A stretch of 64,000 bases of DNA, from NCBI RefSeq assembly GCF_023159225.1, contig NC_063163.1:106237885-106301884 (forward strand), read 5' to 3'. This document shows, one piece after another, positions 23,184 to 34,369 of this stretch. The stretch is from Perognathus longimembris pacificus (Eukaryota; Chordata; Mammalia; Rodentia; Heteromyidae). The notes beneath the pieces were generated by a model, which was given only the letters and a program-made list of their open reading frames with translations, was not told where the DNA came from and made no database searches. Numbering within the stretch: position 1 is the stretch's first letter; every line of letters starts with the position of its first letter. The position numbers were made by a program, and so were the translations under genes.

Positions 23184-23390
23184 GTGGTGACACACATGCA
23201 TTTCCAGGTGACCCCAGGGCTGTGTGTGCAATGCAAATGTGTTCATGCTGGCAATATGGGGCTTTTCACTACCCTAGGGCTAAAGCATATGGTTCAGTCT
23301 TAAGAGAGAGGATGAACAAAGGACAGCACCTGAGTCCTGAATTCAAGCGCTAGGACTGGCGCGCACACGTGCACACACACACACGTGTGT
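23184..23390 (+). mobile_element. Diverged 7SL-Geo SINE with CA tail
   Basis: The Geo end is clear ('ggacagcacctgagtcctgaattcaagcg', 'aggactggc' near 23310-23361). It runs into a (CA)n tail at 23361-23388. The left half is badly degraded. Confidence 0.6.
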
Positions 23391-23715
23391 AAAACAAAAA
23401 TCCTGTCCCTATTTGATTAAGCCACTGTATGTTTGCATTCTTGGTTACTTGCAATGCATTCTCACCTGGTAAGGGTGTAGACTTTTCTAAATAGGCATCA
23501 AATCCTGATCCTTTATTGACCAAACTTTCTGAATGGACTCTAAACATGGTTTTTAATGCATACTAAATTGTATGTTAAATATATTAAAGTCCTAATCTGT
23601 TGATCTTTGACAGTTTTCATATCAATATTGTCAACTTGATTTCCATACTTTTAGTGTATGCTTAGGATCCTGCAACACTGTGTTCTGGACCCTTAAGCTG
23701 TCCACCCTATAGTTT

Positions 23716-23948
23716 CCTATAGGTTCTTTTTTTTTTTCTTTATGCCAGTCCTGGGGCTTGAACTCAGGGTCTGAGCACTGTCCCTGGCTTTCTTTTCACT
23801 TAAGGCTAGCACTCTACCACTTGAGCCACAGTGCCACTTCCAGCTTTTTTTGTTTACATGGTGCTGAGCAATCAAACTCATGGCCTCATGCATGCTAGGC
23901 GAGCACTCTACCTCTAAGCCACATTCCTATAGGTTCCTATAGGTTCTT
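23716..23948 (-). mobile_element. IDL-Geo SINE, antisense
   Basis: Poly-T, Geo reverse ('atgccagtcctggggcttgaac', 'ccacttgagccacagtgcc'), linker and ID-like half ('tggcctcatgcatgctaggcgagcactctac'). A target repeat CCTATAGGTTCTT lies at 23716-23728 and again at 23936-23948. A third partial copy at 23926 makes the exact right edge ambiguous by about 10 bases. Confidence 0.9.
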
Positions 23949-24540
23949 AATTTCAAAATGAAGTTGAGTTTATAAGCAAGTGCTCTTACGCAGCACTCAC
24001 ACAGCCAGGATAGCATCCATATTAACTTATTCCAGCCCTTATCCAGAATAGGCATAAGACCAATGTTGAGTCTACTGTTCATTTCACTGCCTCAGAGAAA
24101 GTGTCTACAGAGATGGTTAACCTGGAGAGTGCTGATGACTCTCCCATTTCTCCTACATAAAACACTGGGGTACCACCAGAGATAGTCTGTTCCATTCAAT
24201 CTGTCTCTCCCATTGCTCCACTCTGAATCACCCTTACCACAGACAATCCGGGATCCTATATTCAACATCTGCCTCAAAGTACAATTTCTTCTCCAAACCG
24301 GCTCCTACCCAACTTCCTGAGGAATAAATATTGTTTTATTTTATTAATATCTCTTTTCCCTAACAAAAGGAATGTACATGTCTAGGTTATGAGTTAGAAA
24401 ACTCCCTATACTCTGGCCCAGCTTTCTTTTTCTTTGTTTTCTACTGCTTCCTTTTGTTCAGGTTATGCTGAAGTTGAACCATTGTGTGGTTGTATTTCTA
24501 CAGCCAGTCAGCCTTTCACCTTTTATCTTTTTGTATGTGT

Positions 24541-24750
24541 CAGCTGGTCTTGGAGTTTGAACTTGGAGCCTGGGCACTGCCTCTGAGTTTTTATGGCCAA
24601 GGCTAGAGCTATCACTGGAGCCATAGCTGCAATGACAGTTTTTTGGGGTAGTTAATTGGAGATAAGTGTCTAGTTGACTTTCCTGTTCCTGCTGGCTTTG
24701 AGCCACAATCGTCAGTTCTCAGTCTCCTGGGTAGCTAGCCTTACAGGGAG
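24541..24750 (-). mobile_element. Old 7SL-Geo SINE, antisense
   Basis: Geo reverse ('ctggtcttggagtttgaacttgg', 'ggagccatagctgc') is followed by the linker 'ttaattggagataagtgtc' and the 7SL-like half ('cagtctcctgggtagctagcc'). It is diverged. Confidence 0.75.
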
Positions 24751-24919
24751 GAGCTGAGGGAATCAGAGACTGCCTTTCCTCTGTCTACAGCCTTCCAAGG
24801 TCCTGTAGAACCACAGTGGAGACCCGATGAACACATAGAGATCATGTCTACACCTCAGGCCTTTGAAATTTCTCTCTTGGAAATATATCCACTGTATATC
24901 TTTCTTGTATAAGCAGCAC

Positions 24920-25150
24920 TGAACTAAGACTCTAAATGCCTATAGCAGTATAATAGCTAAATCATCTTATATTCACAAAAGGGAATATTAAACATCCATG
25001 CTAATAGATCTTTCTAGAGCTGTGTTTAGCACTCAAATAGAACTCACAAATATAGTTTTGAGAAAAAGAAGTCAGACACAAAATAATACAATTCATATAA
25101 AGGTAAAACAGGACAGTGTTGCCCTTGAGAAGGGTGGAAATTAGAATGAA
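24920..25150 (+). mobile_element. Old L1 3'-end remnant
   Basis: This follows the conserved end of old mammalian L1: 'gcagtataatagc', 'aaaagaagtcagacacaaaataatacaattcatataaagg' (25063-25102), 'gacagtgttgcccttgagaagg'. It carries many substitutions and has no open frame. Confidence 0.65.
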
Positions 25151-25269
25151 CCTATAATGGACTAAATGCATCTTCTCAAAATAGGCCCAAGTCTTTAACT
25201 CTAATATGTGAGAATATAAGCTTAATTAGAACTAGAGGTCTTTCTTTAAGAGATAATGAAGCTCAGGAA

Positions 25270-25560
25270 TATTATGATTTGGATCTTAAATCTCTCCCCA
25301 GTGGATATTTAAAGTCTGGTCATCAGCCTGTGGTTCTCTTGAGAAGTGATGGAATCTTTACTGGGTAGAACCTAGGAGGAAAAAGTTACATCCTCAGAGA
25401 AGGTATTGGGATCTCAGCCTTTTCTTCTCTCTCTTTGCTTACTGGCTAACAAAAGGTGAAAAGGTGAACAGCCTTTTCTGCCACATATTTTCACTATGGT
25501 GTTCTAACTTGGCTAAAGCTCAAACCAATGAGCCAACCAACCAACCATGGAATGAAACAC
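25270..25560 (+). mobile_element. MaLR (ERVL-MaLR, MST/ORR1-type) LTR
   Basis: Starts 'tattatgatttggatcttaaatc' and continues 'cagtggatatttaaagtctggtcatcagcctgtggt', 'agaacctaggaggaaaaagt', 'ctcttctctctctttgcttactgg', 'gccacatattttcactatggtgttct'. This is the block order of a MaLR LTR. The 3' end is lost before the GT repeat at 25611. These are ancient and widespread in mammals. Confidence 0.68.
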
Positions 25561-25608
25561 AAGGATTTTGTATTAAAGGTGGCCCATATATGTAATAACT
25601 GGTCTTTT

Positions 25609-25610
<2 letters not shown>

Positions 25611-25651
<41 letters not shown>
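25611..25651 (+). repeat. (GT)20 microsatellite at SINE tail
   Basis: Perfect GT run abutting the tail side of the antisense 7SL-Geo SINE at 25652. Confidence 0.97.
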
Positions 25652-25653
<2 letters not shown>

Positions 25654-25870
25654 TGCCAGTACTGAGGCTTGAACTCGGGCCTGGTTGCTGTCTCTTAGCT
25701 TTTTGCTCAAAGCTGACACTATCATTTGGGCCACAGCTCCATTCCTGGCTCTTTTCATAGATAATTGGAGATGAGTCTCATGGATTTTCCTGGGCTGGCT
25801 TCAAAACATGTTCCTCTATCACAGCCTTCTGAGTATCTAGGATTACAGTTGTGAGCCACCAGAGCCTGGC
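25652..25870 (-). mobile_element. 7SL-Geo SINE, antisense
   Basis: Geo reverse ('gtgccagtactgaggcttgaac', 'gggccacagctcc'), linker 'ataattggagatgagtctcatgg', then 'gagtatctaggattacagttgtgagccacc' of the 7SL-type half. Confidence 0.85.
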
Positions 25871-25875
25871 TTTGA

Positions 25876-26084
25876 TGTTTTTGTTGTTAGTACTGAGACT
25901 CAAACTCAGAGCACTATACTTGCTTGTCTGCTACTCCACCGCCTGAGGCATCCACACTTTACACTGGTATTTTAGAGGTGGAGACTTAAGGATTTTTCTG
26001 CCCAGACTGACCTTAAACCACAATTCTCTGGATCTCAGTCTCCTGAGAAGCTCAAAGTACAGGCATGAGCCACTGTAGCCCAAC
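25876..26084 (-). mobile_element. Second, older 7SL-Geo SINE, antisense
   Basis: Directly adjacent to the previous element. Geo reverse is degraded ('ttagtactgagactcaaactcag') and the 7SL-type half is clear ('ggatctcagtctcctgagaagctcaaagtacaggcatgagccactg' spread over 26030-26076). Confidence 0.7.
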
Positions 26085-26089
26085 TCAGT

Positions 26090-26228
26090 TTAGGCTTTTG
26101 AGACAAGGCCTTAGCATGTAGTCTAGGCTAATCAGAAACTCACTATGTAGACCAGCTTTGACTCTGACCGAAAATATACCTTTCTTGGACATCTGAGTGC
26201 TGAAACAATAGTTAACTACGCTGCTCAG
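26090..26228 (-). mobile_element. B1 SINE, antisense
   Basis: 'cttttgagacaagg', then 'aatcagaaactcactatgtagaccagc' and 'gacatctgagtgctg' give the B1 antisense order. This is a stand-alone 7SL-derived monomer with no Geo half. Confidence 0.75.
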
Positions 26229-26559
26229 ATCTGTTGTTCTTATGAGAGAGAAGAAAAAGAATTAGAACATACAAAGGGGAAGGTGGTGTGTAGATGGGAG
26301 AGATTGAAGTGATACACTGGTAAGTCAAAGAGTGCCAAGGAATGCTGGAAGCCACCAGAAGCTAGGAGAAGAGCATAGACCAATTCTCAGGACAAAAAAA
26401 CAACAACCAACAAACCAACCTTGCTAACATCTTGATTTCAAACATCTGATATCCAGAACATTAAAAGGTATTCATTTCTGCTTCTTGAATCTACCCCATT
26501 TTATTCCAATGTGTCTTAGAATCCATAAGAAGTAAATACAGGGATACAAGAAGGTTTTT

Positions 26560-26700
26560 TCTGAGATATGAATAAACTTCTGTGGGGCTTGATCTATGTG
26601 TATGTGATAATTAAGCTTACAAAAACTCATCAAGCGTTAGGATCTCCTTTCTGTGGGAATGTATACATACATATTTAACTTCAGAGAAGTCAACATATAT
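26560..26700 (+). mobile_element. Possible old L1 3'-UTR fragment
   Basis: 'gatctatgtgtatgtgataatt' then 'acaaaaactcatcaagcg' resembles the terminal region of old L1 families. Confidence 0.35.
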
Positions 26701-27201
26701 CAAATTTCCTCTTGACTACACTTTGAAAGAAGGTTTCCTATCACACTGCAGCAGTCAGGATAGGATACGTCATTGCACAGTAAAAAATAATCCCTCCAAA
26801 CCCACAACAACAAAGGTCTACACAGCACCCAAGCTGATAAGTCTTTGGGCAATTAGCCGCAGCTCTGTTTTACATCATCTTCATTGTGAAACAGATTGAA
26901 TTTTAATTCCTACATGAAACTTTTCCAGAATCCTCTGGGAGGATACAACAGAAGTCTCCAATTATATTGCCTTTATTTTGGCGACTTGCTTGCACATTTA
27001 TTTCTGGTACTAGGTGTGACTGCACAGATTGCAGGCATTTTATCTGTATGGAGGACCACTCAATGCCTGGAAGCACATATTTTATATCAGACATGATGTC
27101 AGACAGTTTTGGGGTTTATTTCTGTCTCTACTCACTTCAGGCAACTTCATTAATCTGGCTTACCCCCAGTTTCGCTACCTATGAAATAAAAATGGTACTA
27201 T

Positions 27202-27400
27202 TAGCCAGGTACTGGTGGCTCATACCTATATTACTTGCTACTTAGGAGCCTGTGATCTGAGGTTTGAAGCCAGCCAGAGCAAGAAAGTGCAAAAAACTTT
27301 TATCTTCAATTAACCACCAAAAGTAGCTGTGGTTCCAGTGGTAGAGTGCAAACCTAGCTAAGGGAGAGTGCCTGTTACTGATACTAAAGCCAAACTAAAG
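27202..27400 (+). mobile_element. Diverged 7SL-Geo SINE
   Basis: 'agccaggtactggtggctcatacc' and 'gatctgaggtttgaagccagcc' (left half), 'ttcaattaaccacc' (linker), 'gctgtggttccagtggtagagtgc' (Geo). The Geo end is degraded. Confidence 0.75.
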
Positions 27401-27639
27401 AAAACAAAAATATTATTATTAGCCTTATATTACGATGATAAATAGAGACTGTACCAAATGAGCAAAGTTTTAAAATTAACACAAAGCATATTTAAGGTGC
27501 TCAATATATATTACTTATATATTTCCCATTGCCAAATGCCTACCACATGTCAAGCTCTGATTTAACATTCTGGCTTCCATAGTGAACAAGATAAATTCCA
27601 GATTCTTAAGTTGAGTTGCAATAATTAATAAGTTTCAAT

Positions 27640-27725
27640 ACTTACTGAGTTCTATTTAAATACTCAGTACTTAATACAGTCCTGGACCTAGAGTAAGCCC
27701 AAGATAAATATTGAAGAGCCAATGG
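27640..27725 (+). mobile_element. Possible L2 3'-tip fragment
   Basis: 'cagtcctggacctagagtaagcccaagataaatattgaag' resembles the last bases of L2. Confidence 0.4.
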
Positions 27726-27949
27726 TACCTAGATTCTTACTGTGAAATGACAAGCTTACTCTTCATTTCTTTTCCTTATTCAAACTTCCATAAATCTTTC
27801 TCTCTCTTGATTCTCTTTTCCTGCAAATCATTCCCTTAAAATATTAGCATTTGGCTGGAGTAGGTGAGTGTTTGAACCCAAGCAAGTTAGCATTACATCC
27901 ATAATAATCCATGCTAACAGATGCCCTATTTATGAGGAAATGTAAAGCG

Positions 27950-28225
27950 ATGATGTGGGAAAATTATTCATCTCATGTTTTTGTTGAGGAAGCAAAACAC
28001 ACAGTAAATTAAAGTCTGGTCTTCTTGAAAATTCTGCATGGAAAGGGATTGTGGAAGATGCCGGGGAGCAAACTTTGTACAATGTGGCATTAATTATTCA
28101 GCCATTTGAAATAAGTTTCAATTGTGTTGCATGGAAAAAGCTAAGAGCCCTCCAGTGGCCAAATAATCCCTTGCCCAATCCCAAGGATTTTTGTCTTTTT
28201 CTTTCTGCAGACAGCATCTCCAAAG
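27950..28225. promoter_or_regulatory. Candidate conserved non-coding block
   Basis: Repeat-free block with several homeodomain-type sites: 'cagtaaattaaag' and 'ggcattaattattcag' (28085-28100), plus 'tgaaataagtttcaattgtg'. Composition and texture resemble conserved enhancers. No coding frame with motif support. Confidence 0.25.
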
Positions 28226-28789
28226 GAATTAAATGCCTACTTCATCTTCCAGAGCCAAAGGAAAAAGAATAGGGAAAGACCTAAGGCCCATTTTCCCTCT
28301 TAAAAAAAAAGAATTCTGTCTGATCTCAAACACTCAGGCAAGGTTGAAGCAAATGGTTTGGTTTCTTAAAGAAATCCTCCTCTCACTGAAAGCTAAACAT
28401 TGCAGTCAAATAACACTTAGTTTTATTGAGCATCTATTGGAGCTCCAGCACTGCAGTGAGATTCCAGAAGGAAATAGCAAATGAATAGAAGGGGATAAGG
28501 ATACCTTGTTTCTACCTTCAAGGAACTCACAGACTATCAAGGAAGCATGTTTAACCAATGTATATAAAAGAGTAATTAATTATAGTTCAGAACTTGATCT
28601 TTCTTGTTAGAAGCCACTTCTGATTCTCCTTTTGCAAGAAGAGGAAAGTTTCTCCAGTGAAAAAGTAAAAATTTATATGTTACGTACAGAGAGCAGTAAC
28701 TTTATCAGGAAAGAGGGAAGAGTAATATGAATGTCATCCCTGATTACTTCTGGCCCTTGCAGTCCACAGGGGAGAATGACAATGATTTT
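28226..28789. other. Unique sequence, no gene seen
   Basis: Nothing recognised beyond an A9 run at 28302. Plus-strand frames at 28051-28484 have no recognisable domain. Confidence 0.45.
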
Positions 28790-28996
28790 TTTTTTTTTTT
28801 TTTGGCCAGTCCTGGGCCTTGGACTCAGGGCCTGAGCACTGTCCCTGGCTTCTTTATGCTCAAGGCTAGCACTCTGCCACTTGAGCCACAGCGCCACTTC
28901 GGGCCATTTTCTGTATATGTGGTGCTGGGGAATCAAACCCAGGGCCTTGTGTATATGAGGCAGGCACTCTTGCCACTAGGCCATATCCCCAGCCCA
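28790..28996 (-). mobile_element. IDL-Geo SINE, antisense, near full length
   Basis: T-run, Geo reverse, linker 'tctgtatatgtgg', ID-like half ending 'atccccagccc'. The flanks carry a near-duplicate atga(a)ttttt, so the insertion site is plausible though the repeat is imperfect. Confidence 0.92.
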
Positions 28997-29039
28997 TGAA
29001 TTTTTAATTATAAGACGATATGATGAGTAGAGTGTGGTG

Positions 29040-29300
29040 TGGAAGCAATGAAAGACCAGGAAGAAGCAGGCAGCCAATAACAGAGAAGGAAAAGATGGTC
29101 AGGGATAGCTTTCTGGAAGAAGGGACATTTAGACTACCACTAGAAATCAAGAAGCAATCATTATATAAATGACAATGTTGGTGTTCGAATACTCCAGGTA
29201 GAACACCTAGAGAATGGGAACTGTGGACCTTGAGCATGGCAACTTTGAGGCTGAAAGAGAGCAGATTGCTAGTGGCGAAGCGTGAAGCAGTTAAGGATGG
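29040..29300 (-). mobile_element. Probable L2 fragment, antisense
   Basis: 'atagctttctggaagaagggacatttagact' then 'actccaggtagaacacctag' follows the antisense L2 block order ('ggcttcctggaggaggtgacattt'). Confidence 0.45.
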
Positions 29301-30411
29301 AAGAGGTTGGAGTCACAGCATGAGAATGACATTGTCATTCATTAAACACATCGACTGTGGGTTGGATGGATGTCTGGGCAATATGGAAGAACCTTTTTAG
29401 TACTCCCACATTCAGAACTTACTATGCATTCCATCTCCCAAAGAAATACACATTTAAAACTTTTTCGATTCTCACTGATAGTCCAAGCTCATACTAACCT
29501 TCATTTCAGTTTCTTGGTGGTTACCTAGTTAGGGTACTGGTTTACATTGGTACAACTTGTTAAGAAAATTTGATCCTCCTTTGATGTTAATAATTGCTGG
29601 TCTCACATTTTACATCTCTCATATACATCTCTGCCTGCCTATTGGACACTCAAGCCACAGCGTGGATTAGCCTTTCTGATAGGCACAACTAAATCCAAGA
29701 AGAAGGATCAACAAGGCCTGGACCAGACAGCAAGTCTATACCATGGAACCCCTGAAGTGTTGAGAGCTCAGCCCCATCCAAGTGGGCCATCTTGCTGCTG
29801 CCTTTCTCACCTGCAAGGACTAACACAGCAAGATATTTCAAGGGAGCAGTTCACCACCAAAGTCTATATGGGCATCATCAGGGTGGGGTTGGATGTGTCC
29901 TTGGGATGGACATCTGGGCAGAAACATGATGTTCCTGATGAACGTCACTCTGTGTGAGTCCTTCAGAATGCATTCACCCACAAGGACAAGAGGAGTGGAC
30001 AACTCTGTCTTCCAGACCTGACACAGCTGCCCCTGCAACCTTTCCCAGCACCCAGCAGACATCATGCCAAAGGCTATTACACATTCCTATGCTTCACTGC
30101 CATCCAGAAAATGACCCTGGCACAGTCAATATAGGGGGAAATGGATGTTGAAGGGAAATAAACACATTTTCTTTTTTATCACAGAAAAGAAAAATAAAAG
30201 AATACAGGGGTGATAGGGAAGGCTAGGTCTTGGATGGGGAGGGGAGGTCACTCATGCACTCTTTTGCAGAAAGTCATTTGGGCCCAACAGATGTTTTGTT
30301 TAAGAGAGAGCAAACCCAGCAAGTTCCATCAACCAAAATTTTATACTACCTGTTGCAAAATGCAACTGTGGCTGTCACATAAGCTAATGGACCCCTAAAG
30401 GGAGAAATACG
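29301..30411. other. Unique sequence; unidentified block ending in AATAAA
   Basis: Between about 29640 and 30170 the composition is more exon-like (about 50% GC) and it ends with an AATAAA at 30160 followed by T/A-rich sequence. Frames are broken by stops. It could be an old LTR, a processed transcript or a lncRNA 3' end. I cannot name it. Confidence 0.3.
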
Positions 30412-30414
30412 TGG

Positions 30415-30463
<49 letters not shown>
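30412..30463 (+). repeat. (GAT)17 microsatellite
   Basis: Almost perfect trinucleotide run (GTG then GATGAT...). Confidence 0.97.
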
Positions 30464-30464
<1 letters not shown>

Positions 30465-30829
30465 AACTGAGGAGGATTTTTAACCATCAATGCACTCCCA
30501 GAGCTCCTAGGTTCTCCCCCCAGTGATGCCTTAGAGTTAAACACAGCTCAAGTACCAATTTCTTCAATCACATCTTTGGTTTCTTTCAGGATAAAGTTTC
30601 CACACTAGGCTGGTTCAGGTTTCAGTAGCAAGAGTGGGAAGGGTAAAGGTTGTATAGATTCCAGCCAAACAATTCTAGTTGGTTTTTGTTTTTCTCAAGG
30701 TCCCTAGAAAGATATTGCAGCACTCATTTCATTATCCACTTCCTTTTACCTTCTCCTTACGATGTTAATGTTGGTTTTTTTTTTATTAATGTGTAAGAAC
30801 AATTTAGTTGGAATCTATCCTCTTAATTA

Positions 30830-31000
30830 TTTTGAGCCAGTCCTGAGGCTTGAACTCAGGGCCTGGGTGCTCAGATCCACTTCCAGCTTTTTGATGGTTA
30901 ATTGGAGATAAGAGTCTTACGGACTTGAGTTCAGGCTGAATTCAAACCTCAGCCCTCAGAGCTCATCCTCCTGTGTAGTTAGAATTACAGGTGTAATGCT
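30830..31000 (-). mobile_element. 7SL-Geo SINE, antisense, internally shortened
   Basis: 'gagccagtcctgaggcttgaactcagg' (Geo reverse) jumps to 'cttccagctttttgatggttaattggagataagag' and 'ctcctgtgtagttagaattacagg'. The A-box part of Geo is missing. Confidence 0.78.
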
Positions 31001-31126
31001 ATCTTAGACTGCCTGTGTTTCAGCATCTTAGTCACCTTAGTTTGTGATCTAGGGATCAAAATACCTACATTGCAGTGCTTAGAATATGTGTAATAAACAC
31101 TGTACATTGTTGACAAGTGTTTTAAC

Positions 31127-31128
<2 letters not shown>

Positions 31129-31179
<51 letters not shown>

Positions 31180-31195
31180 GTACTGGGGCTTGATA
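31129..31195 (+). repeat. (TG)24 microsatellite joined to a short Geo end
   Basis: The TG run at 31129-31176 is followed by 'ctggtactggggcttga', which matches the last bases of the Geo monomer in reverse. This suggests the repeat began as a SINE tail. Confidence 0.85.
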
Positions 31196-31444
31196 TATTT
31201 TAGTTATTTATCAGCTGTGATCCTGTGCTTCTTACCCATGACCCTTCTCAGACTGTTTTCCTTTTTCAGCTGTAAATGGGTAGGAGAATGTCTACCCCAT
31301 ACTTTGTCATATGTATTCACAAATATAGCAAAAGAGTCAGAGAGCTCAAGTAATAGCAGGCAGGATTAAACTCTAATGGGTGTTACACAGTAGGAAAACT
31401 GGGCACTTGGAAGACTGAAAAGCACAGGCCCAGTTAAGGCATTT

Positions 31445-31973
31445 TTAAATTCAATTTTATTTTTGTTGTTGTTGATGTACTTTATTTGTTTTCTTATTTA
31501 TTGTCAAAGTGATGTACTAAGAGGTTATTGTTTCATACGTTAGGCCTTGGGTACATTTCTTGTACTGTTTGTTACCTCCTCCCTCATTCCCCCTCCCCCT
31601 TTCCCCCTTATCCTCTTCCCCCATGAGTTGTTCAGTTGGTTTACAACAAATGGTTTTGCAAGTATTGCTTTTGGAGTCATTTGTCTTTTTATCCTGTGTC
31701 TCTCGAGTTTGATATTCCCTTTCACTTGCCTAGTTCTAATACCAGTATATACAGTATCCAGTGTACTCAGATGAGATACAATGATAGTGCAGGTAGAGCC
31801 TAATAGCTATGCCCTTATGAATGCTTAAGATGATGCTAAGTGAAATGAACTCCATGTTAAGGAAACGATTGTTACATCACTGTTGTAATTACTTTCAACA
31901 TGCCATGTGAAATCGTAGCTTCTATTGTTGATGATCCTCTTGTATCTTCTTCCTGTGCTTAAATTCAGTTTTA
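31445..31973 (-). mobile_element. L1 3' end with 5' inversion (twin priming)
   Basis: The element is 31460-31958, between near-identical 15-bp repeats TTAAATTCA(A/G)TTTTA at 31445-31459 and 31959-31973. Bases 31460-31795 are the L1 3'-UTR in reverse, including its pyrimidine/G-run tract (about 31565-31622 as C-rich). Bases 31797-31958 are the adjoining upstream 3'-UTR piece in forward orientation ('ctaatagctatgcccttatga...gatgctaagtgaaatgaactcc'). Aligned by eye to the copies at 38.1 and 59.4 kb, the two pieces meet in L1 with loss of only about six bases. This is the signature of twin priming. Confidence 0.88.
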
Positions 31974-32933
31974 AAAGGCCAATCAGTGTGTGTCTGGTTA
32001 TCCCGCAGCCCACCCATTTCATTCCTTAAGACAATGCTTAGGGCTGAAAGTAAGGCCAGATTGTCTTGTTATTGATTGTGCTTTTAGGTAAAGGCCCAGC
32101 TTACACATTTCAGACTCTTCCAAAGATCTCTGGATTGTACAAAACCAGCCCAGCAATCCAGCAGCAACATGTCTCATTGAGCTAGGAAACCCTCCACAAG
32201 CCAGAAAGAATTAATGATTCACAGTCAAAAACCGATCATGGATGAACATATATCACTATTTCCAGAGGCTTCTTCAGCTTCGTTCTACCTCCTTTTTCTC
32301 TTTCTTACTGTCTTCTGGGTCCCAGAGACTGAGAGTCACTGGCAAGGATGACCTACTGAAGATATTCATAGCAGTTACTCATGAATCCAGTGTTAGTTGA
32401 GAGCTCCATCTGGTCTCATCTCACCTGAATTTGTTGAGGTCAGATCCTGGCTGTGCTGTGTGATCAGTCATTGTGGAAGGAAAGTTGTCTACAGTGAATG
32501 GCTAACCTGAGAACCCTATTGAGAGCAAGTTAGGTAGACTTTCACCTTTCTCCATAGGAAGACCGTTGATCCTAGAGGCTAGAACTGAGAATAGCTTTTG
32601 ATTCACAATGAACACCCTGCAGGCTAACTCAGGTATATCTTGCAATGGGAGGTCTAGATCAGAAATACAAAATAAAGAAGGAAGCTTTATGTTTCACCTT
32701 TTGATACTGATGGTGCCCATGGTAGTAGAGATATCACGTGATTCCTCCTTATTGTTATTTCTGCTGAAGCTATGAAGTTGGAGAGATCGGACAGGACACA
32801 TCTAAGTAGGTTTTGTTGTTCCACATCCCTGTGAAGACAGCATTGTCTTATTTTGTTTTATAATAGATTAGCACAGACTGGAGGTCAGTAAAGAAAAGAA
32901 GTGGAATATTTCAGAATCTAAAGACTGAGGTTC
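31974..32933. other. Unique sequence, no gene seen
   Basis: No repeat or coding frame with motif support. Confidence 0.5.
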
Positions 32934-33038
32934 CAGGAAGGAAAAGAAAGGAAAGGAAGAAAGGAAGGAAGGAAAGAAGGAAGGAAGGAAAGAAGGAAGG
33001 AAGGAAAAGAGAAAGAAAGGAAAGGGAAGGAGGGAGGA
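32934..33038 (+). repeat. (GGAA)n / (GAAA)n purine repeat
   Basis: Imperfect tetranucleotide purine array, mainly GGAA with GAAA interruptions. Confidence 0.95.
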
Positions 33039-33834
33039 GAAGAGAAGAGAACAGAAGTAGTCTGAAGCTCTGGGTAGTTTAATTCCTATCTTCTAAGAAG
33101 CAGGACATGGAGTCAAAAGAACTTCTTCTTTTGCATTAATATTTAATCTTATTGTCTCCATTGGGTTAGAATTATTTGGCACCAGTAAGCAAGACTGACT
33201 GCAATAGGCCTTTCTTCTTGCTTATTTCTCTCATTTGGAGTGGGCGTGTCTAGCCTATGCCAGTTGTCACGATTGTATTTTAACAGCAGGTAACTTGTTT
33301 TGATTTCACAGGCTCACAGCTGCAGAAAATATGCCTCAGAATGAATCATGCCTAGAGTCTCACCCATAGTTAAATTAGAGAAGACTCTGGACTTTAGACT
33401 TTCCAGTTGATGCTAGAAAAACCGAAGACTTTAAGGACTCTTGGAACACCTATTCTATGCACTGTGAGCATGAATTTGGAAGTGTCAGGAATACAATGCT
33501 ATGATATGAACATATCTCACTAAGTTTACATGTGAGGAACTTAATCCTCAATGCCCTGTAGAGGGGTGGGGGGGCGGGGCACATATTCAGGCCATAGAAA
33601 TCTTCTCAGATATTCTTCCAGGCTTGTTTAAGAAAGCCAAAAGGAAATTTCCTCCAGACTACTAGGATTAAAGACACTACCTCCCTGCCTCAACCAAGGC
33701 TACACTGGTACTTACAACCATCACTGTTTATCTTTGAAAGGCTTTCCATCTGTGATGATTAGCAATGAGATTCTTCAAAGTTGCCATTAGAGGTAGTCCA
33801 CAATTCGTATACCTTAATCTCCCCTGTAGCAGGT
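33039..33834. other. Unique sequence, no gene seen
   Basis: A G-rich patch 'ggggtgggggggcggggc' lies at 33563-33580. No other feature. Confidence 0.5.
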
Positions 33835-34041
33835 TTTTTGTTTGTTTGTTGTTGTTTTTGTTTTTGGCATTCCTGGGCCTTGAACTCAGGGCCTGAGCAC
33901 TGTCCCTGGCTTATTTTGCTCAAGGTTAGCACCCACAGCGCCACTTCTGGCCATTTTCTATATATGTGGTGCTGGGGAATCGAACCCAGGGCTTCATGTA
34001 TACAAGGCAAGCACTCTTGCCACTAGGCCATATTCCCAGCC
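33835..34041 (-). mobile_element. IDL-Geo SINE, antisense
   Basis: (GTTT)n tail, Geo reverse with a 16-base gap ('caaggttagcacccacagcgcc'), linker 'tctatatatgtgg' and ID-like half ending 'attcccagcc'. A C12 run follows. No clean target repeat was found. Confidence 0.9.
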
Positions 34042-34369
34042 TCCCCCCCCCCCTCGTAGAAATTCTTATTCAGTTCCCTGTTCTAAGGGTGCCTCTGGTA
34101 GCTTGAACTGGAAATCCTGGCTAAGAATCTGTGCTTTAAAGAATGAGGGGAGGCCACCAGGCGACCCTCTCCATCTGAGCTTCAGCAGTTGGGGACCACT
34201 GTCCTCTTCCATGTGTCATACTCATGAGAACCTAGTACAATCTGTTATGCTGGATTTGTCTTTGAAGAGCAGTGGTGTGGTATATGTCTGACTCAACTCC
34301 TCCAAGATGTTAATTCAGCCTCTCTGAAGGGAGGGAAGCAGGGAAGCCAGAGCCCTGTGCCCTGGGATG

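Noticed and set aside
30412..30463. CRISPR-like or other spaced repeat array
   Set aside because: All repeat arrays found are uninterrupted microsatellites; there is no repeat-spacer structure and the DNA is mammalian.
31130..31369. Cys-Val repeat frame (and similar frames at 15132, 25573, 40538, 44454, 57722 and 60401)
   Set aside because: Translations of TG/CA microsatellites.
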